Assembly (NCBI RefSeq): GCF_900142715.1
Contig: NZ_FRBX01000003.1
Location: 620,001 to 684,000 of the forward strand
DNA from: Flavobacterium pectinovorum
GTDB lineage: Bacteria > Bacteroidota > Bacteroidia > Flavobacteriales > Flavobacteriaceae
Direction: 5' to 3'
Length of the DNA: 64,000 nucleotides
The position numbers and the translations under genes are program-made. The first letter of the stretch is position 1, and each line of letters opens with the position of its first letter. Shown here in pieces: positions 28,031 through 36,406 of this stretch. Below the pieces are notes generated by a model. The model had not been told where the DNA came from. It made no database searches and saw nothing but the letters and a program-made list of their open reading frames with translations.

Positions 28031-28990
28031 TTATAATTCAATAAAACTATTATTGAGCTTTTCATGCAAAAGATTAACTTCTGTAAAATCAACTTGTAAT
28101 TCTTCTTCCTTAAAAGAATCACCTTTAAAAACAGTGTTTTCATTTTTTGAATGTTTCTCTAATCTTTCATACATTTTATCAAGTTCTTTATTAGCATAAT
28201 TAACATTAATAAAGGAGATAAATTTCTCAACGACATTTTTCATTCCTTCATTATAATTCAGTTTAATTACATTTTGATCTGTTTCGGAAAAGTGAAGAAA
28301 TCCCTGAAAATATTTCTCTAAAACCAAAGCTCCATATTGATGAAAACTAATTTCGTTCATTTCTTCTTCGGAAATTCCAAAAACCTGAAATGACAATAAA
28401 TTCGGAACCATGTGCATTCCTGCCAGTTTTTGATGCGACTTTAAAACCTCTACCGGATTTCTGTAAAGCAATGCAAAAGGTATTTCAGAAAAAATGGATC
28501 GCAAATAATCGGCATTAAAAATATGCCAGGCATCTAGTTTTATAATTAAATTCTTTTGTTCCGGAAATCTTCTCTGACCTAATAATGTTATTACAGCTTT
28601 TAAAAGAGAAGCTTTTTTTCTCCGATCAAATTTATCACTTCTTAAAATTTCATCGATAATGGGCGCTTCTGAGATCATGATATTTTCAGAAGAAGTTGCC
28701 AAAGACTGACTCAACATTGTAGAACCACATCGTGATACGTGAAATACAAGCGATTTTAGTTCGACAGAAAGTAATGCAGCAGACCAATCCAGGAGATTTT
28801 CGACAGTCGTAATTACTTTAAATGGCTTTGAATTATAAGCATGACTTCTACATTTTGCAATTGTTTCATCAAAAAAGGGTTCTGCATATTTTATATCGGC
28901 CAGATAAATCCATTCAAAATAAATTTCGTTGTCTTTTTCTACCAGCTTATATGGAATCCAATTTAAAAGAGGGTGATTTATATTTTCCAT
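28031..28990 (-). CDS. sulfotransferase family protein
   Basis: The 319-residue PAPS-dependent sulfotransferase-like protein has the 5'-phosphosulfate loop FHVSRCGSTMLSQSLA (residues 83-98) and the 3'-phosphate site LLYRNPVEVLKSH with Arg177 and Ser185. This is the P-loop fold of sulfotransferases. It is the last gene of a tight three-gene operon with an Asp/Asn beta-hydroxylase-like protein (8 bp upstream) and APS kinase, which would supply its PAPS donor. The acceptor is not visible: a hydroxylated peptide, lipid or small molecule is possible. No signal peptide, so it acts in the cytoplasm. Confidence 0.85.
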   Translation of the reverse strand: MENINHPLLNWIPYKLVEKDNEIYFEWIYLADIKYAEPFFDETIAKCRSHAYNSKPFKVITTVENLLDWSAALLSVELKSLVFHVSRCGSTMLSQSLATSSENIMISEAPIIDEILRSDKFDRRKKASLLKAVITLLGQRRFPEQKNLIIKLDAWHIFNADYLRSIFSEIPFALLYRNPVEVLKSHQKLAGMHMVPNLLSFQVFGISEEEMNEISFHQYGALVLEKYFQGFLHFSETDQNVIKLNYNEGMKNVVEKFISFINVNYANKELDKMYERLEKHSKNENTVFKGDSFKEEELQVDFTEVNLLHEKLNNSFIEL

Positions 28991-28998
28991 TCTATATT

Positions 28999-29682
28999 TT
29001 ATTCTGCTAATAAATCAGCAATAATTTTAGTGTTAACTTCTGATGGATTTCGGGAAAGTTCATCAATAATTTGCTGTTTTACTCCATCAGAATATGAAGT
29101 AGTTTCTGGAGAGAAATGGAGATCAAAACCCATTTCTGCAAATAATTTATCAGACCAATCGTTTCTGATACAATCAAGTGTAAGATGAATGCGCGGTTCT
29201 GTACTTTTATTTTCGACGCTATGCGGAAGCTGAAAATTGGCATACCAGCACTCCCCCATTTTCATCGGAACCCGTTTTTTATCCACATAAAAAAACACTT
29301 CTTCATTTGTTATAATTGGAATGTGAATTCTAAAAAAACCATCTTCATAAGAAGTATCATTGTCTACATGTTCTTTTATTTCGCTTCCTGGTCCTAATCT
29401 CAATAATCGAACGGCTTCTTTTTCGCATTGAAACCAATCCATAATTTCTTTAAAATAATGACAGCGATCCAGCAGATTAGTGTTTTTATGTTCCGTATTT
29501 GCAAAAGATGTAATATCATTGACCAAACCAGATTGCGATCTTAATGAGACGCTTGTCCAATTGCCTTCGTAACGATTGGTATTAAAATGGGGCGTCCATA
29601 AATCATTTTCGCATATAGCGAATTCTTTTTGTAATTTATCAATAGAAAAAGAAATCGGAAGTTTACTAGAAGAAGGATTCAT
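28999..29682 (-). CDS. aspartyl/asparaginyl beta-hydroxylase-like 2-oxoglutarate oxygenase
   Basis: The 227-residue cupin-fold protein resembles the catalytic domain of aspartyl/asparaginyl beta-hydroxylases. LLRLGPGSEIKEHVDND gives His105 and Asp107, LPHSVENKSTEPRIHLTLD gives His154 and Arg164; together these would bind Fe(II) and 2-oxoglutarate. It begins 16 bp after the APS kinase stop and ends 8 bp before the sulfotransferase start. The operon suggests hydroxylation of a substrate whose new hydroxyl is then sulfated. Its substrate (peptide residue, free amino acid or lipid) is unknown. Confidence 0.85.
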   Translation of the reverse strand: MNPSSSKLPISFSIDKLQKEFAICENDLWTPHFNTNRYEGNWTSVSLRSQSGLVNDITSFANTEHKNTNLLDRCHYFKEIMDWFQCEKEAVRLLRLGPGSEIKEHVDNDTSYEDGFFRIHIPIITNEEVFFYVDKKRVPMKMGECWYANFQLPHSVENKSTEPRIHLTLDCIRNDWSDKLFAEMGFDLHFSPETTSYSDGVKQQIIDELSRNPSEVNTKIIADLLAE

Positions 29683-29698
29683 ATGATTTTAAATTAGA

Positions 29699-30232
29699 TT
29701 AGGCCAAACCAGCTATGTTGTCAATTATAAAATTATAGAGTTTATTTGTCGAAAAAGGCACCGTTTCAAAATCGGTTTTTAATATTAAATCGGCACTTGA
29801 AGGAATTTCAAAAACATCGCTTATTCCTGTAAAGTTGTTTATCTTATTACGATCATGATCTGGCAATAAAGCTTTTTTATATAACCCTTTCGGATCTCTT
29901 TTGATCAAATTATTTATGGAACAATCCAAAAATACAGTTCTGACAAATTCGTGTATTCTCAATTCATTTCTCAGGTTTTCGTATGGATTTATTACTGACA
30001 TCAAAACAATCGTATCTGTTTTAATAAAATTTTGCCCTACATTAAAAAGGCGTCTGACATTTTCGCATCTGTCATCTTTAGAAAATCCTAAATCTTTGCA
30101 AATCGTTTCTCTGTAAACATCACCGTCAACAATTTCGGCTTTATAACCATTTTCAATTAACAAGCCACGAACATTTTGCGCCAATGTCGTTTTTCCTGAA
30201 CCTGATAATCCTGTAAATTGTATTAAAATCAT
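29699..30232 (-). CDS. cysC: adenylylsulfate (APS) kinase
   Basis: The 177-residue P-loop kinase would convert APS to PAPS. It shows Walker A GLSGSGKTT (8-16), the DGDVYRETICKDLGFSKDDR segment (37-56) matching CysC, and DPKGLYKKA plus NNFTGISDVFEIP. The usual ISPY/ISPH motif reads INPY, with Asn82 where E. coli CysC has its phosphorylatable Ser. No ATP sulfurylase or PAPS reductase is adjacent, so this copy probably serves sulfation, not cysteine synthesis. First gene of the operon. Confidence 0.92.
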   Translation of the reverse strand: MILIQFTGLSGSGKTTLAQNVRGLLIENGYKAEIVDGDVYRETICKDLGFSKDDRCENVRRLFNVGQNFIKTDTIVLMSVINPYENLRNELRIHEFVRTVFLDCSINNLIKRDPKGLYKKALLPDHDRNKINNFTGISDVFEIPSSADLILKTDFETVPFSTNKLYNFIIDNIAGLA

Positions 30233-30353
30233 GGCTAATTTTCTTTGATTTTTTTAACCTTAAAATTAAATAATTTGTAAGAATGAAACAATAAGTATAA
30301 ATACCCTTTTATTGTTTGGCTAAATCATTATTTTTATCTTTTAATTAAATAAA

Positions 30354-31055
30354 ATGAAAAAGAAACTTGTTGTTTTAACCGGAGCAGGAATTAGTGCCGA
30401 AAGCGGAATAAAAACTTTTCGTGACAGCGATGGTTTGTGGGAAGGTCATGATGTTATGGAAGTGGCAACGCTGGAAGGCTGGCATAAAAACCAGGAATTG
30501 GTTTTGGATTTTTATAATAAAAGACGTCAGCAGCTTAAAGAAGTTCAGCCGAATTTAGGCCATCAAATTTTAGCCGAATTAGAACAGGATTTTGATGTTC
30601 ATATTATTACGCAAAATGTAGATGATTTACACGAGCGCGCCGGAAGCACAAAAGTGTTGCATTTGCATGGAGAATTATTAAAAGTAAGAAGTACAAAAAA
30701 TCGTGATTTAATTCTTGATTGGACAGACGATTTATATACAGGCGATTTTGACGAAAACGGGCATCAATTACGTCCGCATATTGTTTGGTTTGGCGAAGAA
30801 GTTCCTGCACTCGAAAGCGCCATTGAAATTACGGAAACCGCAGATTATTTTGCCGTTATTGGAACTTCATTACAGGTTTATCCTGCCGCAGGATTAATTT
30901 CATATACGTATAGCATTACGCCGGTTTTTTATATTGATCCAAAACCAATTTCGATTCCTAATATTCAAAACAAAGTCGAAGTTATTGCTAAACCGGCATC
31001 TGAAGGCGTTGCAATTTTAAGAGAGAAATTATTTGAAATAGAAAAGAAAATATGA
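30354..31055 (+). CDS. cobB: Sir2-family NAD-dependent deacylase lacking zinc cysteines
   Basis: The 233-residue sirtuin has GAGISAESGI (10-19), FRDSDGLWEG, TQNVDDLHERAG (86-97) and catalytic His105 in LHLHGE. Tyr54 and Arg57 (DFYNKRRQQL) match the Tyr-x-x-Arg pair that lets SIRT5/CobB-type enzymes remove succinyl or malonyl groups. The zinc-binding tetrad is absent: the protein has no cysteine at all, and the small domain between residues 111 and 139 is shortened. It overlaps the next gene by 4 bp (ATGA), so the two are coupled. Confidence 0.92.
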   Translation: MKKKLVVLTGAGISAESGIKTFRDSDGLWEGHDVMEVATLEGWHKNQELVLDFYNKRRQQLKEVQPNLGHQILAELEQDFDVHIITQNVDDLHERAGSTKVLHLHGELLKVRSTKNRDLILDWTDDLYTGDFDENGHQLRPHIVWFGEEVPALESAIEITETADYFAVIGTSLQVYPAAGLISYTYSITPVFYIDPKPISIPNIQNKVEVIAKPASEGVAILREKLFEIEKKI

Positions 31056-31744
31056 TCTTCCAAAGTTGGTTACACTATTTATCGGAGTACAATTTAGGGT
31101 GCTTATTTGTTTTCTTTTTGATTGAAAATCTAACGCTGATTTATCTGTCAGTTATTTTGGCAAAAATCATAGAATACGAAAATACCAAATTGAGTAAAAA
31201 AGACCGCAAATGGATTATTGCAACTTTGTTTTGCAACACAGTAATAACCCTTTTAGGATTTGAATTGTATCAATATGAAATTATCAAAATAGATTTTTCG
31301 CCATCTCTTTTCTCCGTATTATTCGACACTTTAATATTGATTGTAGTAATGGATTTTTTTATGTTTTGCTTTCATTTTCTGGCGCATTATTTAAAATGGT
31401 TCAGCCCTATTCATAAGCTTCATCACACACATGTCGAAACCAGTGTTTACAGCCTGTATGTACTTCATCCTATAGAAACTTTGGGTTTTGGATGCATCTG
31501 GTTATTTTCGATTACAATACTCGATTTCAATTATCTGAGTATTATTATTTACCTGATTTTAAACTTGGCGTACGGAATATTTGGTCATTTAAAAACGGAT
31601 ATTTTTCCTAAATTTTGGTACAATAATAACATCACAAAATGGATATCTACAACCAAATTTCATTCGAATCATCATAAAAATGAATCTCATAATTTTGGTT
31701 TCTATTTTACAATTTGGGATAAAATTTTCAAAACCATCATTTAA
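31052..31744 (+). CDS. fatty-acid hydroxylase / sterol desaturase superfamily protein
   Basis: The 230-residue membrane protein has four or five helices and a di-iron histidine set spread over three motifs: FHFLAHYLKWF, HKLHHTHVETS and FHSNHHKNESHNFG. This matches the fatty-acid hydroxylase (sterol desaturase) superfamily, which hydroxylates or desaturates lipids, for instance carotenoids or sphingolipids in Flavobacteria. Its start overlaps the sirtuin stop by 4 bp. Hydroxylated-lipid products are plausible; the substrate is unknown. Confidence 0.87.
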   Translation: MIFQSWLHYLSEYNLGCLFVFFLIENLTLIYLSVILAKIIEYENTKLSKKDRKWIIATLFCNTVITLLGFELYQYEIIKIDFSPSLFSVLFDTLILIVVMDFFMFCFHFLAHYLKWFSPIHKLHHTHVETSVYSLYVLHPIETLGFGCIWLFSITILDFNYLSIIIYLILNLAYGIFGHLKTDIFPKFWYNNNITKWISTTKFHSNHHKNESHNFGFYFTIWDKIFKTII

Positions 31745-31779
31745 TTTTAAAGTTGAGATATAATAACGCTTCGGTAATT

Positions 31780-31809
31780 TTCAGAAGTTTTAACAATACC
31801 TTATATTTG
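31780..31809 (+). promoter_or_regulatory. promoter of purB
   Basis: TATATTTG (31802-31809) matches the -7 consensus. TTC at 31780-31782, one base off TTG, lies at the exact 19-bp spacing. The start codon is 25 bp downstream. Confidence 0.6.
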
Positions 31810-31834
31810 CAACTTTCGAACAAACAACATAACA

Positions 31835-33181
31835 ATGACTACTTTAAACGAATTGAATGCTATATCGCCAATTGACGGAAGATATAGAAGCAAAACCCTT
31901 TCATTAGCACCTTTTTTCTCAGAAGAAGCTTTAATCAAATACCGTGTATTGGTTGAAATTGAATACTTTATTGCCTTGTGCGAAGTGCCATTACCACAGC
32001 TTTCTGGTGTAAATCCAAGTTTATTTGACAGTTTAAGAGACATCTACAAAAAATTCTCTACTGAAGATGCACTTTGGATTAAGGAAACTGAAAAAGTTAC
32101 CAACCATGATGTGAAAGCAGTAGAATATTTCATTAAAGATGCTTTTGAAAAATTAGGCTTATCTCAATATAAAGAGTTCATTCACTTCGGATTAACTTCT
32201 CAGGATATTAACAATACCGCAATTCCGCTTTCTACAAAAGAAGCGTTTGAGCAGGTTTATATGCCATCTTTAATTGCTTTAATTTCTAAATTGAAAGAAT
32301 TAAGCATTGAGTGGAAAGATATTCCAATGTTAGCTCGTACGCACGGACAACCAGCCTCTCCTACTCGTTTGGGTAAAGAACTTTTGGTTTTTGTAGAGCG
32401 TCTTGAAGAGCAAATGCGTTTGTTGTTTAATATTCCGTTTGCTGCTAAATTTGGTGGAGCAACAGGAAACTACAACGCACATCATGTTGCTTATCCGCAA
32501 ATTGACTGGAAACAATTTGGAAGTAAATTTGTTCAGGACGAACTTGGTTTACACCATTCTTTTCCAACAACACAAATTGAACATTATGATCATTTTGCTG
32601 CATTTTTTGATGCTTTAAAAAGAATCAACAATATCATTATCGATTTAGACCGTGATATCTGGACGTATGTTTCTATGGATTATTTTAAACAAAAAATCAA
32701 AGCAGGAGAAATTGGATCATCTGCAATGCCACATAAAGTAAACCCAATTGATTTTGAAAACTCTGAAGGAAACTTAGGAATTGCAAATGCTATCTTTGAA
32801 CATTTGGCAGCTAAATTACCAATTTCAAGATTACAGCGTGATTTAACAGACAGTACTGTTTTACGTAATATAGGCGTTCCAATGGGACACACTATTATTG
32901 CTTTTGAAGCATCTCTTAAAGGTTTAAACAAACTACTTTTAAATGAAGGTAAATTTGCTGAAGATTTAGAGAAAAACTGGGCAGTTGTAGCAGAAGCTAT
33001 TCAGACTATTTTACGTCGTGAAGCGTATCCAAATCCGTATGAAGCTCTAAAAGGTTTAACGAGAACCAATGAAGCTATTGACAAAAAAGCAATTCACAAT
33101 TTTATTGCGACTTTAGAGGTTTCTGATGCAATTAAGGAAGAATTAATGCAGATAACACCTAGCAATTTCACAGGAATTTAG
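31835..33181 (+). CDS. purB: adenylosuccinate lyase
   Basis: The 448-residue enzyme cleaves SAICAR and adenylosuccinate in purine synthesis. It carries the start LNAISPIDGRYRSKT typical of the short PurB group, TSQDINNTAIP and the catalytic signature GSSAMPHKVNPIDFENSEGN. The length is normal. Own promoter, and a strong terminator 20 bp downstream. No other pur genes are adjacent. Confidence 0.97.
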   Translation: MTTLNELNAISPIDGRYRSKTLSLAPFFSEEALIKYRVLVEIEYFIALCEVPLPQLSGVNPSLFDSLRDIYKKFSTEDALWIKETEKVTNHDVKAVEYFIKDAFEKLGLSQYKEFIHFGLTSQDINNTAIPLSTKEAFEQVYMPSLIALISKLKELSIEWKDIPMLARTHGQPASPTRLGKELLVFVERLEEQMRLLFNIPFAAKFGGATGNYNAHHVAYPQIDWKQFGSKFVQDELGLHHSFPTTQIEHYDHFAAFFDALKRINNIIIDLDRDIWTYVSMDYFKQKIKAGEIGSSAMPHKVNPIDFENSEGNLGIANAIFEHLAAKLPISRLQRDLTDSTVLRNIGVPMGHTIIAFEASLKGLNKLLLNEGKFAEDLEKNWAVVAEAIQTILRREAYPNPYEALKGLTRTNEAIDKKAIHNFIATLEVSDAIKEELMQITPSNFTGI

Positions 33182-33203
33182 ATAAAACACAAAATATTTT
33201 GCT

Positions 33204-33238
33204 AAAAAAAGCTATCTTTATCGAGATAGCTTTTTTTA
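33204..33238 (+). terminator. rho-independent terminator of purB
   Basis: AAAAAGCTATCT pairs with AGATAGCTTTTT through a 12-bp stem and short loop, ending in a T-run. Confidence 0.9.
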
Positions 33239-33240
33239 TT

Positions 33241-33333
33241 TACCTCGGGAAGCCAGACCAGATTAAAATGTAAGCTTTTTAGTAAAAGCTCATAATCAAA
33301 CTGGAGGAAGCTCCGAACTAAAACACCGTTTTT
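33241..33333 (+). ncRNA. structured 5' leader upstream of the KefB-like antiporter (candidate cis-RNA)
   Basis: The 93 nt between the purB terminator and the antiporter ATG can fold into a long interrupted hairpin: CCAG (33258) with CTGG (33301), ATT/AAT, ATG/CAT, and AGCTTTT/AAAAGCT closed by a TAGT loop. TCGG (33245-33248) can pair with CCGA (33313-33316) to close the whole element. GGAG/CTCC (33303-33314) would make an alternative hairpin. No match to a riboswitch class was recalled. Confidence 0.4.
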
Positions 33334-35571
33334 ATGATTGCCTTAAATGCCGCCGCAGAAACTTCACACCACTTAGAACCTTTGATTAGTGACTTGGGAT
33401 TAATCCTGATGACCGCCGGAATTGCTGTATTGTTATTTAAAAAAATGAAACAGCCCTTAGTATTAGGATATTTAATTGCCGGATTTTTAGCCGGTAACCA
33501 TTTTGATTTTTTTCCGTCGGTTACAGACATGAAAAGTGTTGAAGTCTGGGCTGAAATTGGGGTTATATTTTTGCTTTTTAGTTTGGGACTCGAATTTAGT
33601 TTTAAAAAGCTGATGAAAGTGGGCGGAACATCCTCCATAACAGCCATTACTCAAATTTTATTCATGGTCGTCATTGGATATTTTATTGGACAATGGATGG
33701 GCTGGGGAAAAATGGACAGTATTTTTCTGGGTGCTACCCTTTCAATTTCCTCAACCACAATTATTATTCGTGCTTTTGATGAACTTGGCGTAAAAGGAAA
33801 AAAGTTCGTTGGGATTGTTTTTGGAGCCTTAATTGTTGAAGATATAGTTGCCATTTTGATGATGGTTTTGCTGGCAACGGTTGCCGTAAGCGATCAGGTT
33901 TCAGGCGCTGCACTATTACAATCTGTTTTAAAATTAGTTTTCTTTTTAATCATTTGGTTTTTGGGAGGAATTTTCATTATTCCCACAATTTTGAAAAAAG
34001 CAAAGCATCTTTTGACAGATGAAATGTTGCTAATTATTTCATTAGCACTTTGTTTGATGATGGTTATGTTCGCTGCAAATGTTGGTTTTTCTCCAGCTTT
34101 GGGCGCCTTTATAATGGGATCTATTATTGCCGAAACAACTCAGGCTGAAAAGATCGAACATTTGATTCAGCCCGTAAAAGACTTATTTGGTGCTGTTTTC
34201 TTCGTATCGGTGGGTATGTTAATTAATCCCGAAACATTGGTTACGTATGCACTTCCTGTTGCTATTATTACGTTGGTAACCATTTTTGGAAAAGCATTCA
34301 GTTCTGCAACCGGAGCTTTATTATCCGGTCAGCCGCTTAGACAATCTGTTCAGACGGGAATGAGTTTGGCGCAAATTGGAGAATTCTCCTTTATTATTGC
34401 GACTTTAGGAATGAGCCTAAAAGTAACAAGTGATTTCTTATATCCGATAATTGTTGCCGTGTCAGCCATTACAACTTTTACGACACCTTTCTTAATTAAA
34501 TATTCAGATCCTTTTTCACAATATTTAGAGGAAAAATTACCAAAAAAATGGGTTAAAAACATTAATCGTTATAGCTTAAATGCACAAGCAATAAAATCAG
34601 TTAGTACCTGGCAAAAAGTACTTAATACTTATATTATACAAATTGTTTTAAATACGATTATCATTGCTGCCATTATTCTATTGTCATCAAAATTTGTTGC
34701 TCCATTGGTCGCAGATACAAGATTTGGAAATACGTTGGCTGCACTTATTACATTAGTTATAATTGCTCCTTTTTTATGGGCACTTTCATTACGACGCGTT
34801 GCTGTAGAGGAAGTAGAATTACTTTGGGAAGAACGTAAATATCGCGGAGCTCTTTTGATGATGATTTTAATCCGAATGAGTTTAGGATTATTTTTTATCG
34901 GATTTTTATTAAATATTTTCTTCTCTCCATTAGTTGCTTTTGTTGCCTTGATCATAGCTATTGTAGCTTATCAAATATTCCCGAAAAAACTCAACGAACA
35001 ATATCATAAAATTGAAAATCACTTTTTAAAGAATTTCAATGATCGTGAAAACAAAAAAATAGACAGACGTTATGCTAATTTAATGCCTTGGGATGGTCAC
35101 ATGTCTATTTTTGAAATTGGAAAAGAGTCGAATCTGGCTGGTAAAACATTACAGGAATTGCGTATTCGTGAACAACTGGGAATTAATATTGCCTACATAA
35201 GACGTGGAGAAGTAACAATCCCTATTCCGACCAAAACCGAGCGATTATTTCCAGGTGATGAAATTTGTGTAATTGGTACCGATGCACAGGTTACGGAGTT
35301 TACAAAATATCTGAATCAGAATGAAACCGAAACGGCCAAATCTGTAGAGGAATCTCAAATTGTATTACGCCAGTTAGAAGTTGCTGACGAAGAATTTATT
35401 CAAAAAAGTATCGGACAATTCAGAACAAAAACTAACGGAATGGTTGTTGGAATAGAACGAAACGGAAACAGAATATTAAATCCAGAATCGCATTTGGTTT
35501 TAGAACAAAACGATATTATCTGGGTTGTTGGTGATAAAAAAAGAATGAATGAGTTGATGAAGAAAGCTTAG
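33334..35571 (+). CDS. KefB/CPA2-family cation:proton antiporter with two RCK_C domains
   Basis: The 745-residue protein has a CPA2 membrane domain of about 12 helices (residues about 20-390; motifs LGYLIAGFLAG, EIGVIFLLFSLGLEF, GALIVEDIVAI with the conserved Asp, GFSPALGAFIMGS), a further hydrophobic region around 430-550, then two C-terminal TrkA-C/RCK_C domains (about 585-670 and 675-745). No RCK_N Rossmann NAD-binding domain is apparent. It should exchange K+ or Na+ for protons at the inner membrane; the RCK_C pair may sense a ligand. A structured leader precedes it. Confidence 0.9.
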   Translation: MIALNAAAETSHHLEPLISDLGLILMTAGIAVLLFKKMKQPLVLGYLIAGFLAGNHFDFFPSVTDMKSVEVWAEIGVIFLLFSLGLEFSFKKLMKVGGTSSITAITQILFMVVIGYFIGQWMGWGKMDSIFLGATLSISSTTIIIRAFDELGVKGKKFVGIVFGALIVEDIVAILMMVLLATVAVSDQVSGAALLQSVLKLVFFLIIWFLGGIFIIPTILKKAKHLLTDEMLLIISLALCLMMVMFAANVGFSPALGAFIMGSIIAETTQAEKIEHLIQPVKDLFGAVFFVSVGMLINPETLVTYALPVAIITLVTIFGKAFSSATGALLSGQPLRQSVQTGMSLAQIGEFSFIIATLGMSLKVTSDFLYPIIVAVSAITTFTTPFLIKYSDPFSQYLEEKLPKKWVKNINRYSLNAQAIKSVSTWQKVLNTYIIQIVLNTIIIAAIILLSSKFVAPLVADTRFGNTLAALITLVIIAPFLWALSLRRVAVEEVELLWEERKYRGALLMMILIRMSLGLFFIGFLLNIFFSPLVAFVALIIAIVAYQIFPKKLNEQYHKIENHFLKNFNDRENKKIDRRYANLMPWDGHMSIFEIGKESNLAGKTLQELRIREQLGINIAYIRRGEVTIPIPTKTERLFPGDEICVIGTDAQVTEFTKYLNQNETETAKSVEESQIVLRQLEVADEEFIQKSIGQFRTKTNGMVVGIERNGNRILNPESHLVLEQNDIIWVVGDKKRMNELMKKA

Positions 35572-35587
35572 TAAAGTTGCTAAAGTA

Positions 35588-35637
35588 CTAAGGCTCTAAG
35601 TTGCTAAGAATTTAACCTTAGAAACTTAGAGCCTTAG
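35588..35637. repeat. convergent gene-end inverted repeat, 'CTAAGGCTCTAAGTT' dialect
   Basis: CTAAGGCTCTAAGTT (35588-35602) and AACTTAGAGCCTTAG (35623-35637) are perfect complements around a 20-nt loop. Degenerate CTAAG words extend both arms over 35575-35650. It fills the gap between the convergent antiporter and peroxiredoxin genes. Confidence 0.9.
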
Positions 35638-35656
35638 CATCTTAGGACCTAAAAAA

Positions 35657-36295
35657 TTATTTATTCGGTTGCGGTGTCATTCTCAAATAAGGTTTTATCG
35701 GAGTATGCCCTTTTGGAAATTTTGCAGGAATATCACTATCCGGAACTGCTGGCGTAATTACAACATCTTCACCATCTTTCCAATTTGCAGGTGTTGCAAC
35801 GCTGTAATTTGCTGTTAATTGCAAACTATCGATAACACGAAGCAATTCATCAAAATTTCTTCCTGTCGAAGCCGGGTACGTAAGCGTCAATTTTATTTTT
35901 TTATCGGCACCAATAACAAATACAGAACGTACTGTAAATTTGTCACTTGCATTTGGATGAAGCATATCATATAAAGTGGCTATTTTTTTATCCTCATCAG
36001 CAATTATCGGGAAATTTACTGTTGTATTTTGAGTTTCATTGATGTCTTTTATCCACTCTTTGTGTGACTCTAAACCATCAACGCTTAAAGCAATAACTTT
36101 TGTATTTCTTTTAGTAAATTCAGGAAGATAATTAGCAACTGTTCCTAATTCAGTTGTACAAACCGGTGTAAAATCTGAAGGATGCGAAAATAAAACTCCC
36201 CATGAATCTCCTAACCATTCGTGAAAATGAATTGGTCCTTCTGTAGTTTCTGCAGAAAAATCCGGAGCTATATCGCCTAATCTTAATGTTGACAT
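35657..36295 (-). CDS. 1-Cys peroxiredoxin (Prx6 group)
   Basis: The 212-residue thiol peroxidase has the active-site PSDFTPVCTTELG with Cys46, its only cysteine, so no resolving Cys exists and an external thiol must reduce it. The C-terminal Prx6 domain (TPANWKDGEDVVITP, PKGHTPIKPYLRMTPQP) is complete. It reduces peroxides, probably in the cytoplasm. Not in an operon. Confidence 0.94.
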   Translation of the reverse strand: MSTLRLGDIAPDFSAETTEGPIHFHEWLGDSWGVLFSHPSDFTPVCTTELGTVANYLPEFTKRNTKVIALSVDGLESHKEWIKDINETQNTTVNFPIIADEDKKIATLYDMLHPNASDKFTVRSVFVIGADKKIKLTLTYPASTGRNFDELLRVIDSLQLTANYSVATPANWKDGEDVVITPAVPDSDIPAKFPKGHTPIKPYLRMTPQPNK

Positions 36296-36406
36296 AATTG
36301 TATTTTTTTAGTTCATCTAAAATTAATCAAAAAAAGAACAAGGAAAACATTCAATTCCGAAAAAAAAGTTAAAATTCTATCTTTTCTATCTAATTACTAT
36401 TCTAAG

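Noticed and set aside
33241..33333. RNase P or SRP RNA, suggested by GGAGGAAG
   Set aside because: The conserved partner segments (for example ACAGAA of RNase P, GGAA tetraloop context of SRP RNA) are absent and the length is too short.
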